In this document: positions 29,901 through 38,816 of the stretch, one piece after another
Position numbering within the stretch: the first letter of the stretch is position 1
Layout: every line of letters starts with the position of its first letter
NCBI GenBank assembly: GCA_046349915.1
Contig: JAXMBL010000003.1
Location: 1,302,001 to 1,366,000, forward strand
Direction of reading: 5' to 3'
From: CAIXSC01 sp046349915
GTDB lineage: Bacteria > Planctomycetota > Planctomycetia > Pirellulales > Pirellulaceae
Length of the DNA stretch: 64,000 bases
Notes under the pieces: model-generated
What the model was told of the DNA's origin: nothing
What the model saw: only the letters and a program-made list of their open reading frames with translations
The model's database searches: none
Made by a program: the position numbers and the translations under genes

Positions 29901-32900
29901 GACGCCCGCAGTCACGGTCAACAGATCGGCGCCGTTGGGAAGCTGAAGGTTCGCGACCGCCAGCCCCTGCATATCGACCGGTTCGAGGCCCGTGAAGTGA
30001 ATCGTTCCCTGGCCGGCGACAGTCACAACGCCATCGTTGTCGAGCGAAGCATTGACGCTGCCGTCGGACAAGTAAGTGGCCGTCTGCGTGCTATCTCCTA
30101 CCACTCGCAGGACGTCGCCATGGACATTGTTCGCGCCTTGGTCAAGCGGCGTATCGTGTTCTTCGCCGTTGTACAGAATGCCGCCGCTTGGCAGAGTATT
30201 CGCATTGAGCAGCACGGTCATCAGGTCGTCGCCTCCCTGGCCATTGAACGTGAAGCTGGCCAGCGGGCCGGGAAGGACGACGGCTGGATTCGAGTTGAGC
30301 ACATAGCTCAAACCGCCACTCGCCTGCGGCGTGATGGTAATGATATCGCCGCCGTCCGTGCCGTTGACGACCGCCGTGGTCTGCAGGACCACGTCGTTGC
30401 CATCGCCGCCGTTATAGGTGAGGAACAGCGTGCGACTGTTGAACGAAATCGCCGCACCTTCATACAGCGGATTGTTGGCGGCGTCGAGTAGATAGCCGGT
30501 GGTGAAGTCGGAAACGCCGTTGTTGGCGATAATGACGAAGTCGTCGCCCGCGGCGGGCGTGTAGGCGCCCGAGAGCAGTAGTTTGGCGACTCCGGCGCCG
30601 AGCGCCACGGTTCCCGAGACGTTGAGCTGATCGTGATCCGCGGCGGAGTTGCCCGCATCGGGACCGCCGATCTCGATGGCCAAGGAACCACCAGTCAGCG
30701 AGACGTCGCCGGTGTTCAAGATGCCTGGGCTGTTTCCCGGAGCGACCGTGCCGTTGCTTTGAACAGCGCCGACGAATCCGATACCGCCGAGTGTTCCGCT
30801 TCCATTCACCGAGACGGCCGACGTGATCGAACCATTGACCAGCAGGCGTCCGTTGTTGATCGTTGTGCCGCCACTGTAGGTGCTGGCGCCGCTCAGCGTC
30901 AGCGTGCCAGATCCTTGCTTGATTAGATTAGTGACTCCTCCTGTGCTGACCATGCTTCCCGCGAATACTGTGTCGGTGGCGTCGCCGGTTGTGAGTGTGT
31001 TGCTATTGAACTGAATGTGACTCTCGGTAGCGCCGGACAGGGCGCCAATCGTTTCGCTGGAATTGAGCCGCAGCGTGGCGTAGGATCGCACATCGACTGC
31101 CGCCGTATCGGCGATTGCCGCGCCGTTCTGCAGGATGAGCGTGCCGCCCTGCACGGTGGTCAGGCCCGTATAGGTGTTGTTGCCTCGCAGGCCCCACGAA
31201 GCGGTGGCATCACCGTTTAAGGTGACGCCGCCCGCGCCAGTGATCGCGGCATCGTACGAACTGTTCGTCGCGGCAGGAGCGGCGACGATGAGAAGCCCGC
31301 CTGTTCCCAGTGAAACACTTCCCGAAGAACCGTAAACGGAAGCGACGGTCTCCGTCGAACCCGCCAGATCAAAGACCCCACCCGCGGTCTGGATCGAAGT
31401 TGAGTCGGCGATCGCGAATCCGCCCGAAACTTGGAGCGTTCCCGCGGTAATCATCGCTGTCCCACCAAACGAGTTGGCGCCACTCAGGGCGAGCAATCCC
31501 GCGCCTGCTTTCGTCATGAAGCCGTTGGACACGTCCGCTGGAATCGCCAGGTCCGTGGCGGCTGTTCCCGTCACATCCGCCACGGTAAAGGTTCGAGTCG
31601 TGCCGCCAAGGTCGAGTTTGCCTGACATAGTACTCGCCGCCGAACCAGTGACCGCCACATTGCCACCCAGGATGACACTGCCGCTACCGGTCGTTCCGAC
31701 TTGCGAGCCAACCAAGCTGAGCAGTCCAGTGTAGGTCTGATTGCCCGATGAGGTCGCGATCGTCACCGCGTTGACGTCAATCGTCTCGCCGGTGACCGCC
31801 AGGTTGTTGGCGCCGAGCGACAGCGCGGCATTGACGTTGATATCATCCGTCTGCGCGCCGCCGTCGATCGTGATGGCGCCCGCGAAGGCGGACATTGACG
31901 AATGAAGAGTAATCGTGTCATCACCGTCGCGTCCGTTGACGACGAGGCTAGTGATGCCGTTGAGACTTACGGTATCGTCTTCGTGTTCTCCATTCAGACT
32001 GTCGACAATCAAGTCGCTGCCAGAAATGCGTAACTCGGTGTTGTCATCCGTGGAGTCGTTGGTATTCGGTAGGTTGACGGTAAGGCTGGTGATCGTCGAG
32101 TTGTCGAACTCGACAGGTTCGAGACCCGTGTAGTTGATCGTGCCGAGGCCGCTCAGGGCGACACTGCCGGAGTGTGCATCCGTGTGGTTCAGCGTTGCTG
32201 AGCCCGCAACGACATTGTCAACAATCAGCTTGTCGCCGGGGACGCCCGTCTGGCCATCGCCATTGAAAATGATTCCACTGGCGGGGATCGGGTTGAGGCT
32301 GCTTGCAAAATCGACGGTGAGTGTGTCATTTCCGGGAACAATAGAACCCGTTGCATAGACGACGAGTTGCGGGCTGCCTCCGCTCCAAGCCACCGCATAT
32401 AGCCGGTCATCGCCCACTGCGACATCGAGCATTCCAGGCGTATGGCCTGCGGGCAGGGGAATTGCACCTAGGAACGTGGTTCCCGCCCCGTTGTAGACGG
32501 CGATCTGCCCGCCAACGTACGTGTAAACTCGATCAAGCACCGTGTCGACCGCCACATCTTGAGTGGCGCCGGTGATGGTTGCCAAGGGTATGTGACTGGA
32601 CCCATCGAGGACTTGCAGCGTTCCAGTTGACGAGTTGAATGCATAGAGTCGGTTGGTGACTTCGTTTGTTGCCACCACGTCATAACCGCCTAGCGGCCCT
32701 GCGAATCCAGCGGGGGATTCGTTGTAAACGGCCGTATTGCCCGCACCCGTACGCCAATAGTACTTGTCGGTTGCTCCGTTGTATGCGATGTGAGAGCCAG
32801 GTGCACCATAGGACGCAATAAGGGTAATAGACTGGCTAGTTTGGCTGTAGATATGGAAACGATCAGTGCACTGCGTACTCACGGCGAAGGTGCCATTTCC

Positions 32901-34511
32901 TGCCTCAAGGCTTCCGCCACAGCCAGTGAGTGACTCGGTGTCGTAAACGCTGTCATTCGCGTTATAAACATGCAAGGTGCTCCCATATGCATTGGTCGAG
33001 GCATAGCGGCCCGTAACCGGGTCGACGGCCACGCCGCCTCCAAATCCACCGGCGAGATTGGTGATCGTCATCGCTGCCGGATTGGTGGCGTTTATGCGCG
33101 ACCAGCCGGTTCCTCCCATCCCCTCGGAAACGTAAACCAAATCGCCGTTGGGGTTCACGTCCATTTCTCCGGCGTGCCCGGCGGCGATGGTTCCCAACAA
33201 CGTGGGCAAGCCAGCCACGACGCCGCTGTCGCCATTCACGGTCACCGACCCCGAGGGGATCGCAAAGTCCGTCTGCTCAAACGTGGGCGTCACGTCGGTG
33301 CTGACCAATCGCAGGGTGCTTGAGCCGATGTTAAGCAACTTGGCGTGATCAGATCCTCCGGGAAGATTGAGGACAACGTTATTCGAAGTGCCAGTGTTAG
33401 TGATGGGCTCCAGTCCGGTGTAAGTGACCGTGCCATAGTTCTGCATCACCACAGAACCGGCGTTGGCCCCGGTGTAGTTGTAGGTGACGTCTCCCTGCAC
33501 TCCGCCCGTGATGTTCAGCGTGTCACCGGGGATCGAGGTCTGGGAGCCGCCGCTGAAAGCGATTCCGCCCGCGGGAATGGCGTCGCCGCCGGCAAGATTC
33601 ACCTGGAGCGTGTCGTTGTCGCTGGAGCCGTTGATCGTCATCGCGGAGACGCTAGAAGCCGGCAGCGCGAAGATCAGGTTGCCATTGGCCGTCACTTGGA
33701 CGTCAGAGCCGACTCGAGTTACCAAGAACGAATCCGCCGTCCCGTCGCCGCCTGTCCCGGGAACGCCTTGATTCACGTTAAGCGAGGGTGAATTCTGATA
33801 CCAGCCGCTGTTGTTGACGTTCTTGATCGAACCGGCGCCGCCCGTGCTGGCCGATTGATAGTAGACGTCCGCGGGCACCCAGGTTGCGCCATTCCAAACG
33901 TCGAATTGAAAGTTGGCGGTAAAGCTCGAAGTAATTCGCGCGGCAGCGCCGATCGTGGCGACTCCCGTCGGGAGCGAGGCTCCTGACACTAGCGATGTTC
34001 CTGTGACGCTGAGGACGAACCGTCCCGTAACTGATGTGTCCGGCGAGTTGTCGCCATTGATATCGAGTCGGATGTCGTTCCTCTGCCAAATAGCTTGCCC
34101 AGGACTAGAGGAAACGAGATCGGCGGAGGTGAAATTCCGGCTCCAACTTGGGCCCGACAAACTCAAGTCCGCCGTTTTCGGCCCCCAATAGAACTCGACG
34201 CCTTGGTCGAAGGTTGCAACGTAGGGATTGGCGGACAGGTCATAGCTAAAAGTGAATCCACCAGGTTGTCCCGGCCCCGCGCCGCTGCCGGTCGCACTCG
34301 CTTGTCCCACTTCGGTAAACGGCCACGCGGACTCCACAAACGATAACACTCGACGTTCTTCCAACGGTTCGAAGAAGAGGTTGCGTCGTCGTTGGGCGGC
34401 TCTTCGCCGTGACTCCTTGACGCCGTGACTAGTCGAGCTACTCACTGGCGCTACTCGCGGTGTCTCGGGCGTAATGTCAAACTGCAGTGGAACTCGACGA
34501 CGAGACAACAT
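26961..34511 (-). CDS. Giant extracellular repeat protein with beta-strand and RTX-like repeats
   Basis: About 2516 residues. I chose the ATG at 34511 because GGGGAG lies 7 bases upstream; another ATG is ten codons earlier. The N-terminus carries the planctomycete extracellular signature FFEPLEERRVLS (46-57). Regions in order: Calx/VCBS-like beta-rich repeats, a beta-propeller-like segment (about 443-707, GEMDVNPNGDLVYVSEG), autotransporter-associated strand repeats (about 1003-1027 and 1200-1224, GSGTLTLSGASTYSGGTTI), more beta repeats, then GGxGxD calcium-binding repeats (about 2030-2450) and a C-terminal tail ending SSQFVF. The last 400 residues match the M36 protease at 16873-21708. Likely a surface adhesin or matrix protein; no catalytic domain seen. 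Confidence 0.87.
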   Translation of the reverse strand: MLSRRRVPLQFDITPETPRVAPVSSSTSHGVKESRRRAAQRRRNLFFEPLEERRVLSFVESAWPFTEVGQASATGSGAGPGQPGGFTFSYDLSANPYVATFDQGVEFYWGPKTADLSLSGPSWSRNFTSADLVSSSPGQAIWQRNDIRLDINGDNSPDTSVTGRFVLSVTGTSLVSGASLPTGVATIGAAARITSSFTANFQFDVWNGATWVPADVYYQSASTGGAGSIKNVNNSGWYQNSPSLNVNQGVPGTGGDGTADSFLVTRVGSDVQVTANGNLIFALPASSVSAMTINGSSDNDTLQVNLAGGDAIPAGGIAFSGGSQTSIPGDTLNITGGVQGDVTYNYTGANAGSVVMQNYGTVTYTGLEPITNTGTSNNVVLNLPGGSDHAKLLNIGSSTLRLVSTDVTPTFEQTDFAIPSGSVTVNGDSGVVAGLPTLLGTIAAGHAGEMDVNPNGDLVYVSEGMGGTGWSRINATNPAAMTITNLAGGFGGGVAVDPVTGRYASTNAYGSTLHVYNANDSVYDTESLTGCGGSLEAGNGTFAVSTQCTDRFHIYSQTSQSITLIASYGAPGSHIAYNGATDKYYWRTGAGNTAVYNESPAGFAGPLGGYDVVATNEVTNRLYAFNSSTGTLQVLDGSSHIPLATITGATQDVAVDTVLDRVYTYVGGQIAVYNGAGTTFLGAIPLPAGHTPGMLDVAVGDDRLYAVAWSGGSPQLVVYATGSIVPGNDTLTVDFASSLNPIPASGIIFNGDGQTGVPGDKLIVDNVVAGSATLNHTDAHSGSVALSGLGTINYTGLEPVEFDNSTITSLTVNLPNTNDSTDDNTELRISGSDLIVDSLNGEHEDDTVSLNGITSLVVNGRDGDDTITLHSSMSAFAGAITIDGGAQTDDINVNAALSLGANNLAVTGETIDVNAVTIATSSGNQTYTGLLSLVGSQVGTTGSGSVILGGNVAVTGSAASTMSGKLDLGGTTRTFTVADVTGTAATDLAIPADVSNGFMTKAGAGLLALSGANSFGGTAMITAGTLQVSGGFAIADSTSIQTAGGVFDLAGSTETVASVYGSSGSVSLGTGGLLIVAAPAATNSSYDAAITGAGGVTLNGDATASWGLRGNNTYTGLTTVQGGTLILQNGAAIADTAAVDVRSYATLRLNSSETIGALSGATESHIQFNSNTLTTGDATDTVFAGSMVSTGGVTNLIKQGSGTLTLSGASTYSGGTTINNGRLLVNGSITSAVSVNGSGTLGGIGFVGAVQSNGTVAPGNSPGILNTGDVSLTGGSLAIEIGGPDAGNSAADHDQLNVSGTVALGAGVAKLLLSGAYTPAAGDDFVIIANNGVSDFTTGYLLDAANNPLYEGAAISFNSRTLFLTYNGGDGNDVVLQTTAVVNGTDGGDIITITPQASGGLSYVLNSNPAVVLPGPLASFTFNGQGGDDLMTVLLNANTLPSGGILYNGEEHDTPLDQGANNVHGDVLRVVGDSTQTATYLSDGSVNASLDNDGVVTVAGQGTIHFTGLEPVDMQGLAVANLQLPNGADLLTVTAGVDAATNSQAALIVAGTSGGVSFEPVHLRGNAQIIVDTVASGADGVDSVTFQSISGSHGNSAMSLNLGANHDVVSFAPLTGPVAVSLTARGTSDGFAGATTLAAMTTTFDNVDQLTGSSASGSTPATGDVLTLALAANSTWNVTAANAGDISVAGPARDLDFTSFENLAGGALSDSFVMGATGSLNGGINGGQGADFIDYSAYSTTIPVDLTATPGTATNVTGGLAVGSGGDIGSSIEHVYGGSGADTIVGDADVNTIRGNAGADTINAKDGIDNVNGGTGNDLIQIAGTEAADDLIVGGPGGVEDPTDYDIVRNVGSGPATLHNFNSTFDVFTNSIDRYEGAGFTLQGNASGNGLHLGFTEVQNTPVVDGGLGNDSITTSHDNDVATEASTGYVLYDGGDGTDHVTLVLTPDQFGALTTAEILTLQAYVASPSGKVLTVTEGNFKGNFRAQNFETAAIAVYDDDIILDITSCFAAIVSEDQIVVGAMGADSIVGTNLTDLIFGQDGDDTIYGLDASDCLFGGAGTDLIYGGNLNDKILGGSGDDFLYGGADEDILLGGSGNDSIFGEYGHDRLEGGSGADYLDGGGDHDTLNGGVGDDTVLGGDLPDVIQIRGDEALNDVMNGGGGTDTLEIIASGGTATLAGFSASNASIELIAGNGQGLQGTGAADTFDLSVIVTPMNLAFVDGLGGDDTLIGSQTTDLLRGGEGNDRLIGNLGFDLLEGGSGADYLDGGLHDDTLDGGPGVDTVLGGAGYDILRVRTDEAANDVMNGGENTDTVVNMAAAPVVLSAFNAGTSLIEGWVGNNQPIVGDDSANVLSFLISTSYSMSLSGVPFINGLGGDDSITGSFGVDTIYGGNGNDTILGLGGTDYLYGEAGDDSLNGGDGVDNLYGGDGTDTMTTGAGRDVVYFAGDLATMDVITDFALYSDTINLQAYGVTYATLGFDRTSMPGSTIIQLNSTSPVKRIRLLNWNRVVTSSQFVF

Positions 34512-35034
34512 GGCGAAGCTCCCCAAGAAATGCGCGAGCACGCACTCGACGCGTCCGCGCTAATGAACAACGGTGATAGAGCAGATGGGAGAGCAGGGAA
34601 CTCGCGTCGGGCTAAAAGCCCGCGACGTGTTTCCCCGGCAAGAGCGTTGGGCGTCGGCGTAGGGCGCCGCGCGCTCCGGTGAGTCTATGGCGGTGGGACA
34701 ACGCCATGCCATAACTCACTGCACGAATGATGCCAATTCGCGACAATTCCGCAGAGAAACGCGAACCGCAGGTTGTAACGACCCGAGAAATCGTAAGAAC
34801 TGGAACCATTTACGGTCAGCGTCTTGCGTGAAGAGCAATGGCGATTTCTGAGTGAGGGTAAGAATGCGAGTGAGCGAAACTGAGCAAAATCGCGCGAGTC
34901 CGCACGATGGTTCCTTGTTGTCACTTCGCTTAACGACCGGGCGGTACAGGCGAATACCGACGGACTGGAAGTCCGTCGTACGATGTTCAGAGCGACGGAC
35001 TGGAAGTCCGTCGTACAGGAGCAGCAGAGCATCG
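34512..35034. other. 523-base non-coding gap upstream of the giant gene
   Basis: No gene is supported here. It holds the ribosome site of the giant gene (about 34519-34524 on the minus strand), a small hairpin CGGGCT-AAA-AGCCCG at 34608-34622, and palindrome cluster B at 34958-35016. No convincing promoter for the giant gene was found; the rest shows nothing recognisable. Confidence 0.6.
34958..35016 (-). repeat. Palindromic repeat cluster B, two units at 35-base period
   Basis: Two identical 24-base units at 34958-34981 and 34993-35016, read on the minus strand as GTA plus arms CGACGGACT and AGTCCGTCG around TCC. Start-to-start spacing is 35 bases. They lie 18 bases beyond the stop codon of the LptC/LptA-like gene and have the same orientation relative to it as units in clusters A and D have to their upstream genes. 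Confidence 0.9.
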
Positions 35035-38000
35035 CTAGGGGCGGCGAGTCCCCTTCATCATTTCCGACGTGTAAGGACTTAGGTCGATATACTTCCCGCC
35101 CGAGATTTCGATCCGATTGTCGCGTCGCCAGTACATGATCGTGCGAGCCACGGTGTCGGGCTTCAGGGGGTTCGCACTCGGCTTCCGGAAGAACTCGGCG
35201 TCGCTGCGGCCATCGCCCGCCAACAGCAGCAGGTCCTTGGCTTGTGCGTAGGAGATGCGAGCACCACGGGCCATGAACTTCTGCCCCTCGACGACCGCCG
35301 AACCTGTCGCCTCAAGTTCCACGGCGGGCGAGTCAGGCGTCGCACCCGGCATCTGGCCCACTGCCAAGCGTTCACAACGCAAGGCCGCACCTTTTTCGCC
35401 CGCGGAATCGGGATTGCGCCAATCCAGCTCCGTTTCCCAATTCGGCACCGGTCCAAAAATCGACTGAACCTGGTCGGTGAATTCGACGTGCTGCGCGGTC
35501 ACATTGCCGTCCATCGCCCGGCTGAATTCCACATGGAGATAGACGAGTTGAGGGCCAGTGGGTTGAGGTCTTGGGGCCGGCGGGCCGGCGGTGGGAGTCG
35601 CGGCGGGGCCGGCGACTGCATTCGAGAATTGGCCGTCGTCCAACCGAGTCGTGCTGAGCCAACCTGGGCCGTCGCCATGGAGGCGACCGGAAAGTTGGTC
35701 AAGCGATAGGTTGTGTAGTTGCATGCGATGCTTGGCGGTGACCGCGCCGAACTGAGTGGTTTGCCCTTCGATGTAGATGTGGCCGCCAAAGGTCATTTGA
35801 GCGAGCCCCAGGTCGGGCGGCGGAGACTCGCCGCCAAACGACAGGCGATGCGAGAGCGAGACATCGAGCAAGCCGCCGAGGACGACTAGCTCGAGCAATT
35901 CACCTGAATTCAGTCGATGCGTCCCGCGAGCTTGGACGTCCCGTTGGAAGCGAGCGTTCTGGCCATCGAAGTCGAGTCGACCTTTCCAAGTAATCGTGAA
36001 TGGGGTAGGGCGGCTCGACTTCTCCGCGTCATCACGTAGTACGCCGCCGCCCTGGCCGCTCGCCAACGGACGAGTGTTTTCGAAGAGAACTTCGCCGCGC
36101 GGCTTGCGTCGGTTCGCCATCGGCGGCAAGGTCATGCTGCCGGCGCCATCAATCCAAAGCCGATTCTCGGCCTGATTCAGGTGTATTTCCTGCCCGGCGA
36201 GGTCGAGTCCGCGAGCTCGCACTCGCGCTAATCCTTGCGACTCGCCCGACACGCGAATAATCGCGCGTGACGATTGAGCATCATCAATGTTGAGTTCCGC
36301 GCCGGTGATCTTCAGTTGATCGGCGCCCGTTGTGGTTGGGTCGAGTTCCGTGACCTCGACATTGCCGCGTACCGAGATTTGGTCCAGCAACGATCGTTCG
36401 CCCGCTTGCACGACTTGAATGCGCAGCAGGTCGCCGTTGACGTTCATGCGGGAGCGAGTTTCCTGACGCGGAGCACTCGGGAGGAAGGAAACGGAGCGAC
36501 CTGGTCCTCCGGTGTTGCCAGACGCACCAAGTCGTTCCGCGGCGCCAGGAGGAACTTGTTCGTCCAAGGTCGCGGCGCGAAACCAAGCTTGTAATTCTTG
36601 TGTGCTTCCAGCCAGTTTTGGAGAGTCGAATCGAACTTGACCCTGCGCCAGCAATCGATCGGGGACGATGGAGAGTTTTCCGGCCGCGTCCGGCGTTTCG
36701 CGAACCCAAGCATGTAGAGTCGCCGCGACGAATTTGCCGAAGCCCGGCATCTGGATCGACGTGCCGCCGCGGAGCGACAGCACGTGCAGATCCTCTTGCG
36801 GACGCAGGCGAAATTCCTCGCCCCACGAGGTCTCTAGCTGGCCGCCGCGATCGTCTACTCGAGTTAAGCGGCCAGGGCCGCTCGCCCAAGCTCGCCCCAG
36901 CCGCGAGGGATCGTCCGCCAACTGATATTGAAGCTGTGGCGCTTCGATCCGCAGACCGGCTTGTTCCAGCGTGGCGGTATGCGAGTCTTCCAGGTGGAGC
37001 AGTCGCTTGGCGACGTTGTACTCCAGCCGTTCACCGCGTGCCCGCGCGCCGGCGGACACCGCGTGCAGGATGACTGGCGCGCCCGTCGCAACGATACGCT
37101 CGACATCCATCGCCATCGGCCGCGCGCTGGTCGGCGCGACTTGACCGCGGCGAGTCGTCTCCTCGACGCCGACTGCGTGACGAACATCAGCGCTGTGACC
37201 AGCGGGAGGAACCTCAACTTGAGGAGTCGAGATCGTTTCGTTATTCGTGGCGTTGGGCGAGGCGGGTATCACCACGGTGGGACGGACGAAGTGAATCAGC
37301 AGCAGCTGGCACGTGAGCTGGTCGCTGGGACCGTCGTTTTGCACTCGCAACACTTCCACTCGATCATCGAACGAAGCGATGCGTTCCTGAACGTCCATCC
37401 GAAACGAGCCTTGGCAAGTGATTTCGATCGGGGCGTCGGCGGGGCCGGAGAAGATACCACCGCGATCGCCGGGGCGGGGGAGGGAAGACGAGTCATCCGG
37501 GGCGGGGGCGGTCGTCGGTCGTTCTTTCGGCAACTCGAGATGGAGTTTGTCGAGATGAACCAGTTCGACGAACTTGATGCCGTTGAGCGCGGCGCCGGAG
37601 ACGGACGAGCCGGTCTTGCCGCCATCGGCGCCGGGCAGCAACGTGATGACGAGATCGCGACCGCTGCCATAGCTGGCGCCATAGCGGAATTGCACATCGT
37701 GAGGCGTCCAGATTCTCTGCGAGTCGATTTGGATGTTGCTGGTCGTGAGCGAGAGGCCGTCGCCGGCGCCAGGCGTCGATTCAGGTCGAGTAACTCGTAC
37801 TTCGCCCGGTAAGCGGCCGCTCACAAAGCGACCGAATCGGCCTCGTTGCGAGCCGCCATCGTTATCGAATTGCAGTTCGGCCCCTTCTTCTGCGGTCACC
37901 ACCATCGGCACCGAGGTCCCCGTTCCTTCGTCGTTATAGTCCTTGGGAAGAACGATCAGCGTGCAGGGCTTTAATTCCACTCGCCCATCGGAGAGTTGGC

Positions 38001-38280
38001 GGAAGTCGCGAAACAGAAAGACGAAGCCATCGTCCTCCGCGATCTTCGGCCGCTGTACTTGCCACGCTTCGGGAGGAAAAAGCGTGGACAGCAAACCATC
38101 GAATCGGTTCAAGGGCGCATCGGCAGAGAGCGGTTTGGCGCCAGCGGGGTCAGCCGGCCCCGCATCGGCTCGACGCACCACTGACGGTTCGATCATCGGC
38201 ACGACGACGACGGTGTAAGCGGCGAAAGCCGCTCCACAAGCGAACATCGTGAAGATGATCCGTCGGAGGGTCGAGAGCAC
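35035..38280 (-). CDS. Large LptC/LptA-like (OstA-fold) protein
   Basis: About 1081 residues starting at a GTG at 38280, 7 bases after kdsC. One N-terminal transmembrane segment (IIFTMFACGAAFAAYTVVVVPM) anchors a long periplasmic part, as in LptC. The rest is rich in beta-strands with repeated motifs of the OstA/LptA type, for example VTAEEGAELQFDN, ILHAVSAGARARGERLEYN, LRIEAPQLQYQLADD and MARGARISYAQAKDLLLLAGDG. The order kdsD-kdsC-this gene parallels kdsD-kdsC-lptC-lptA in Escherichia coli, so a role in carrying lipopolysaccharide across the periplasm is likely. It is about five times longer than LptC or LptA; assignment rests on context, topology and weak motif resemblance. Confidence 0.65.
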   Translation of the reverse strand: MLSTLRRIIFTMFACGAAFAAYTVVVVPMIEPSVVRRADAGPADPAGAKPLSADAPLNRFDGLLSTLFPPEAWQVQRPKIAEDDGFVFLFRDFRQLSDGRVELKPCTLIVLPKDYNDEGTGTSVPMVVTAEEGAELQFDNDGGSQRGRFGRFVSGRLPGEVRVTRPESTPGAGDGLSLTTSNIQIDSQRIWTPHDVQFRYGASYGSGRDLVITLLPGADGGKTGSSVSGAALNGIKFVELVHLDKLHLELPKERPTTAPAPDDSSSLPRPGDRGGIFSGPADAPIEITCQGSFRMDVQERIASFDDRVEVLRVQNDGPSDQLTCQLLLIHFVRPTVVIPASPNATNNETISTPQVEVPPAGHSADVRHAVGVEETTRRGQVAPTSARPMAMDVERIVATGAPVILHAVSAGARARGERLEYNVAKRLLHLEDSHTATLEQAGLRIEAPQLQYQLADDPSRLGRAWASGPGRLTRVDDRGGQLETSWGEEFRLRPQEDLHVLSLRGGTSIQMPGFGKFVAATLHAWVRETPDAAGKLSIVPDRLLAQGQVRFDSPKLAGSTQELQAWFRAATLDEQVPPGAAERLGASGNTGGPGRSVSFLPSAPRQETRSRMNVNGDLLRIQVVQAGERSLLDQISVRGNVEVTELDPTTTGADQLKITGAELNIDDAQSSRAIIRVSGESQGLARVRARGLDLAGQEIHLNQAENRLWIDGAGSMTLPPMANRRKPRGEVLFENTRPLASGQGGGVLRDDAEKSSRPTPFTITWKGRLDFDGQNARFQRDVQARGTHRLNSGELLELVVLGGLLDVSLSHRLSFGGESPPPDLGLAQMTFGGHIYIEGQTTQFGAVTAKHRMQLHNLSLDQLSGRLHGDGPGWLSTTRLDDGQFSNAVAGPAATPTAGPPAPRPQPTGPQLVYLHVEFSRAMDGNVTAQHVEFTDQVQSIFGPVPNWETELDWRNPDSAGEKGAALRCERLAVGQMPGATPDSPAVELEATGSAVVEGQKFMARGARISYAQAKDLLLLAGDGRSDAEFFRKPSANPLKPDTVARTIMYWRRDNRIEISGGKYIDLSPYTSEMMKGTRRP

Positions 38281-38287
38281 GTCGAGT

Positions 38288-38797
38288 TTAGCCCACGAGG
38301 TATTTGCGAATCAAATCATCCCAGCGGTAACGAGCTTTCAGCAGCGATTCCACCAACTCGCGGACCGCCCCCTGCCCACCAGGGAGTCGTGTGACGTGGC
38401 CCGCCAGTTGGCGAACGTCGTCGGCCGCATCCGCCACCGCGACGCTCAATCCCACCTGACGCATCACGGGTATGTCCGTCAAGTCATCGCCGATGTAGCA
38501 CACCTGACTCGGCGCCAATCGCAGTTCTCGTATCACGTCCATCGCCGTCGGCAGCTTGTTTTCGAAGCCTTGACGGACGATATCAATGCCAAGTTCGGCG
38601 GCTCGCACCTTCACGATCTGCGAGGTCCGAGCGGTCAGGATTCCAAAGCGAAAGCCTGCTCGCTGCCAAAGCCGAATGCCCAATCCGTCGCGAATGTGAA
38701 ACCGCTTACTTTCCACGCCCGCATTGTCAAAATACAGTCCGCCATCGGTCAGCACTCCGTCCACATCGGACAGAATAAGTTCGATGGAGGAGGCCAT
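38288..38797 (-). CDS. kdsC: 3-deoxy-D-manno-octulosonate 8-phosphate phosphatase (KdsC)
   Basis: Phosphatase of the HAD superfamily that removes phosphate from Kdo-8-phosphate, giving Kdo for lipid A inner core. About 169 residues from ATG 38797, which has GGAG close upstream; an ATG at 38827 would add ten residues and overlap kdsD by 11 bases. HAD motif I is DVDGVLTDGG (from residue 11), motif II TARTS, and motif IV GDDLTDIPVM. No cap domain, as expected for tetrameric KdsC. The neighbours kdsD upstream and the Lpt-like gene downstream support the assignment over other HAD phosphatases. Confidence 0.93.
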   Translation of the reverse strand: MASSIELILSDVDGVLTDGGLYFDNAGVESKRFHIRDGLGIRLWQRAGFRFGILTARTSQIVKVRAAELGIDIVRQGFENKLPTAMDVIRELRLAPSQVCYIGDDLTDIPVMRQVGLSVAVADAADDVRQLAGHVTRLPGGQGAVRELVESLLKARYRWDDLIRKYLVG

Positions 38798-38816
38798 TTT
38801 CTCCAGGTTTGAAGTC

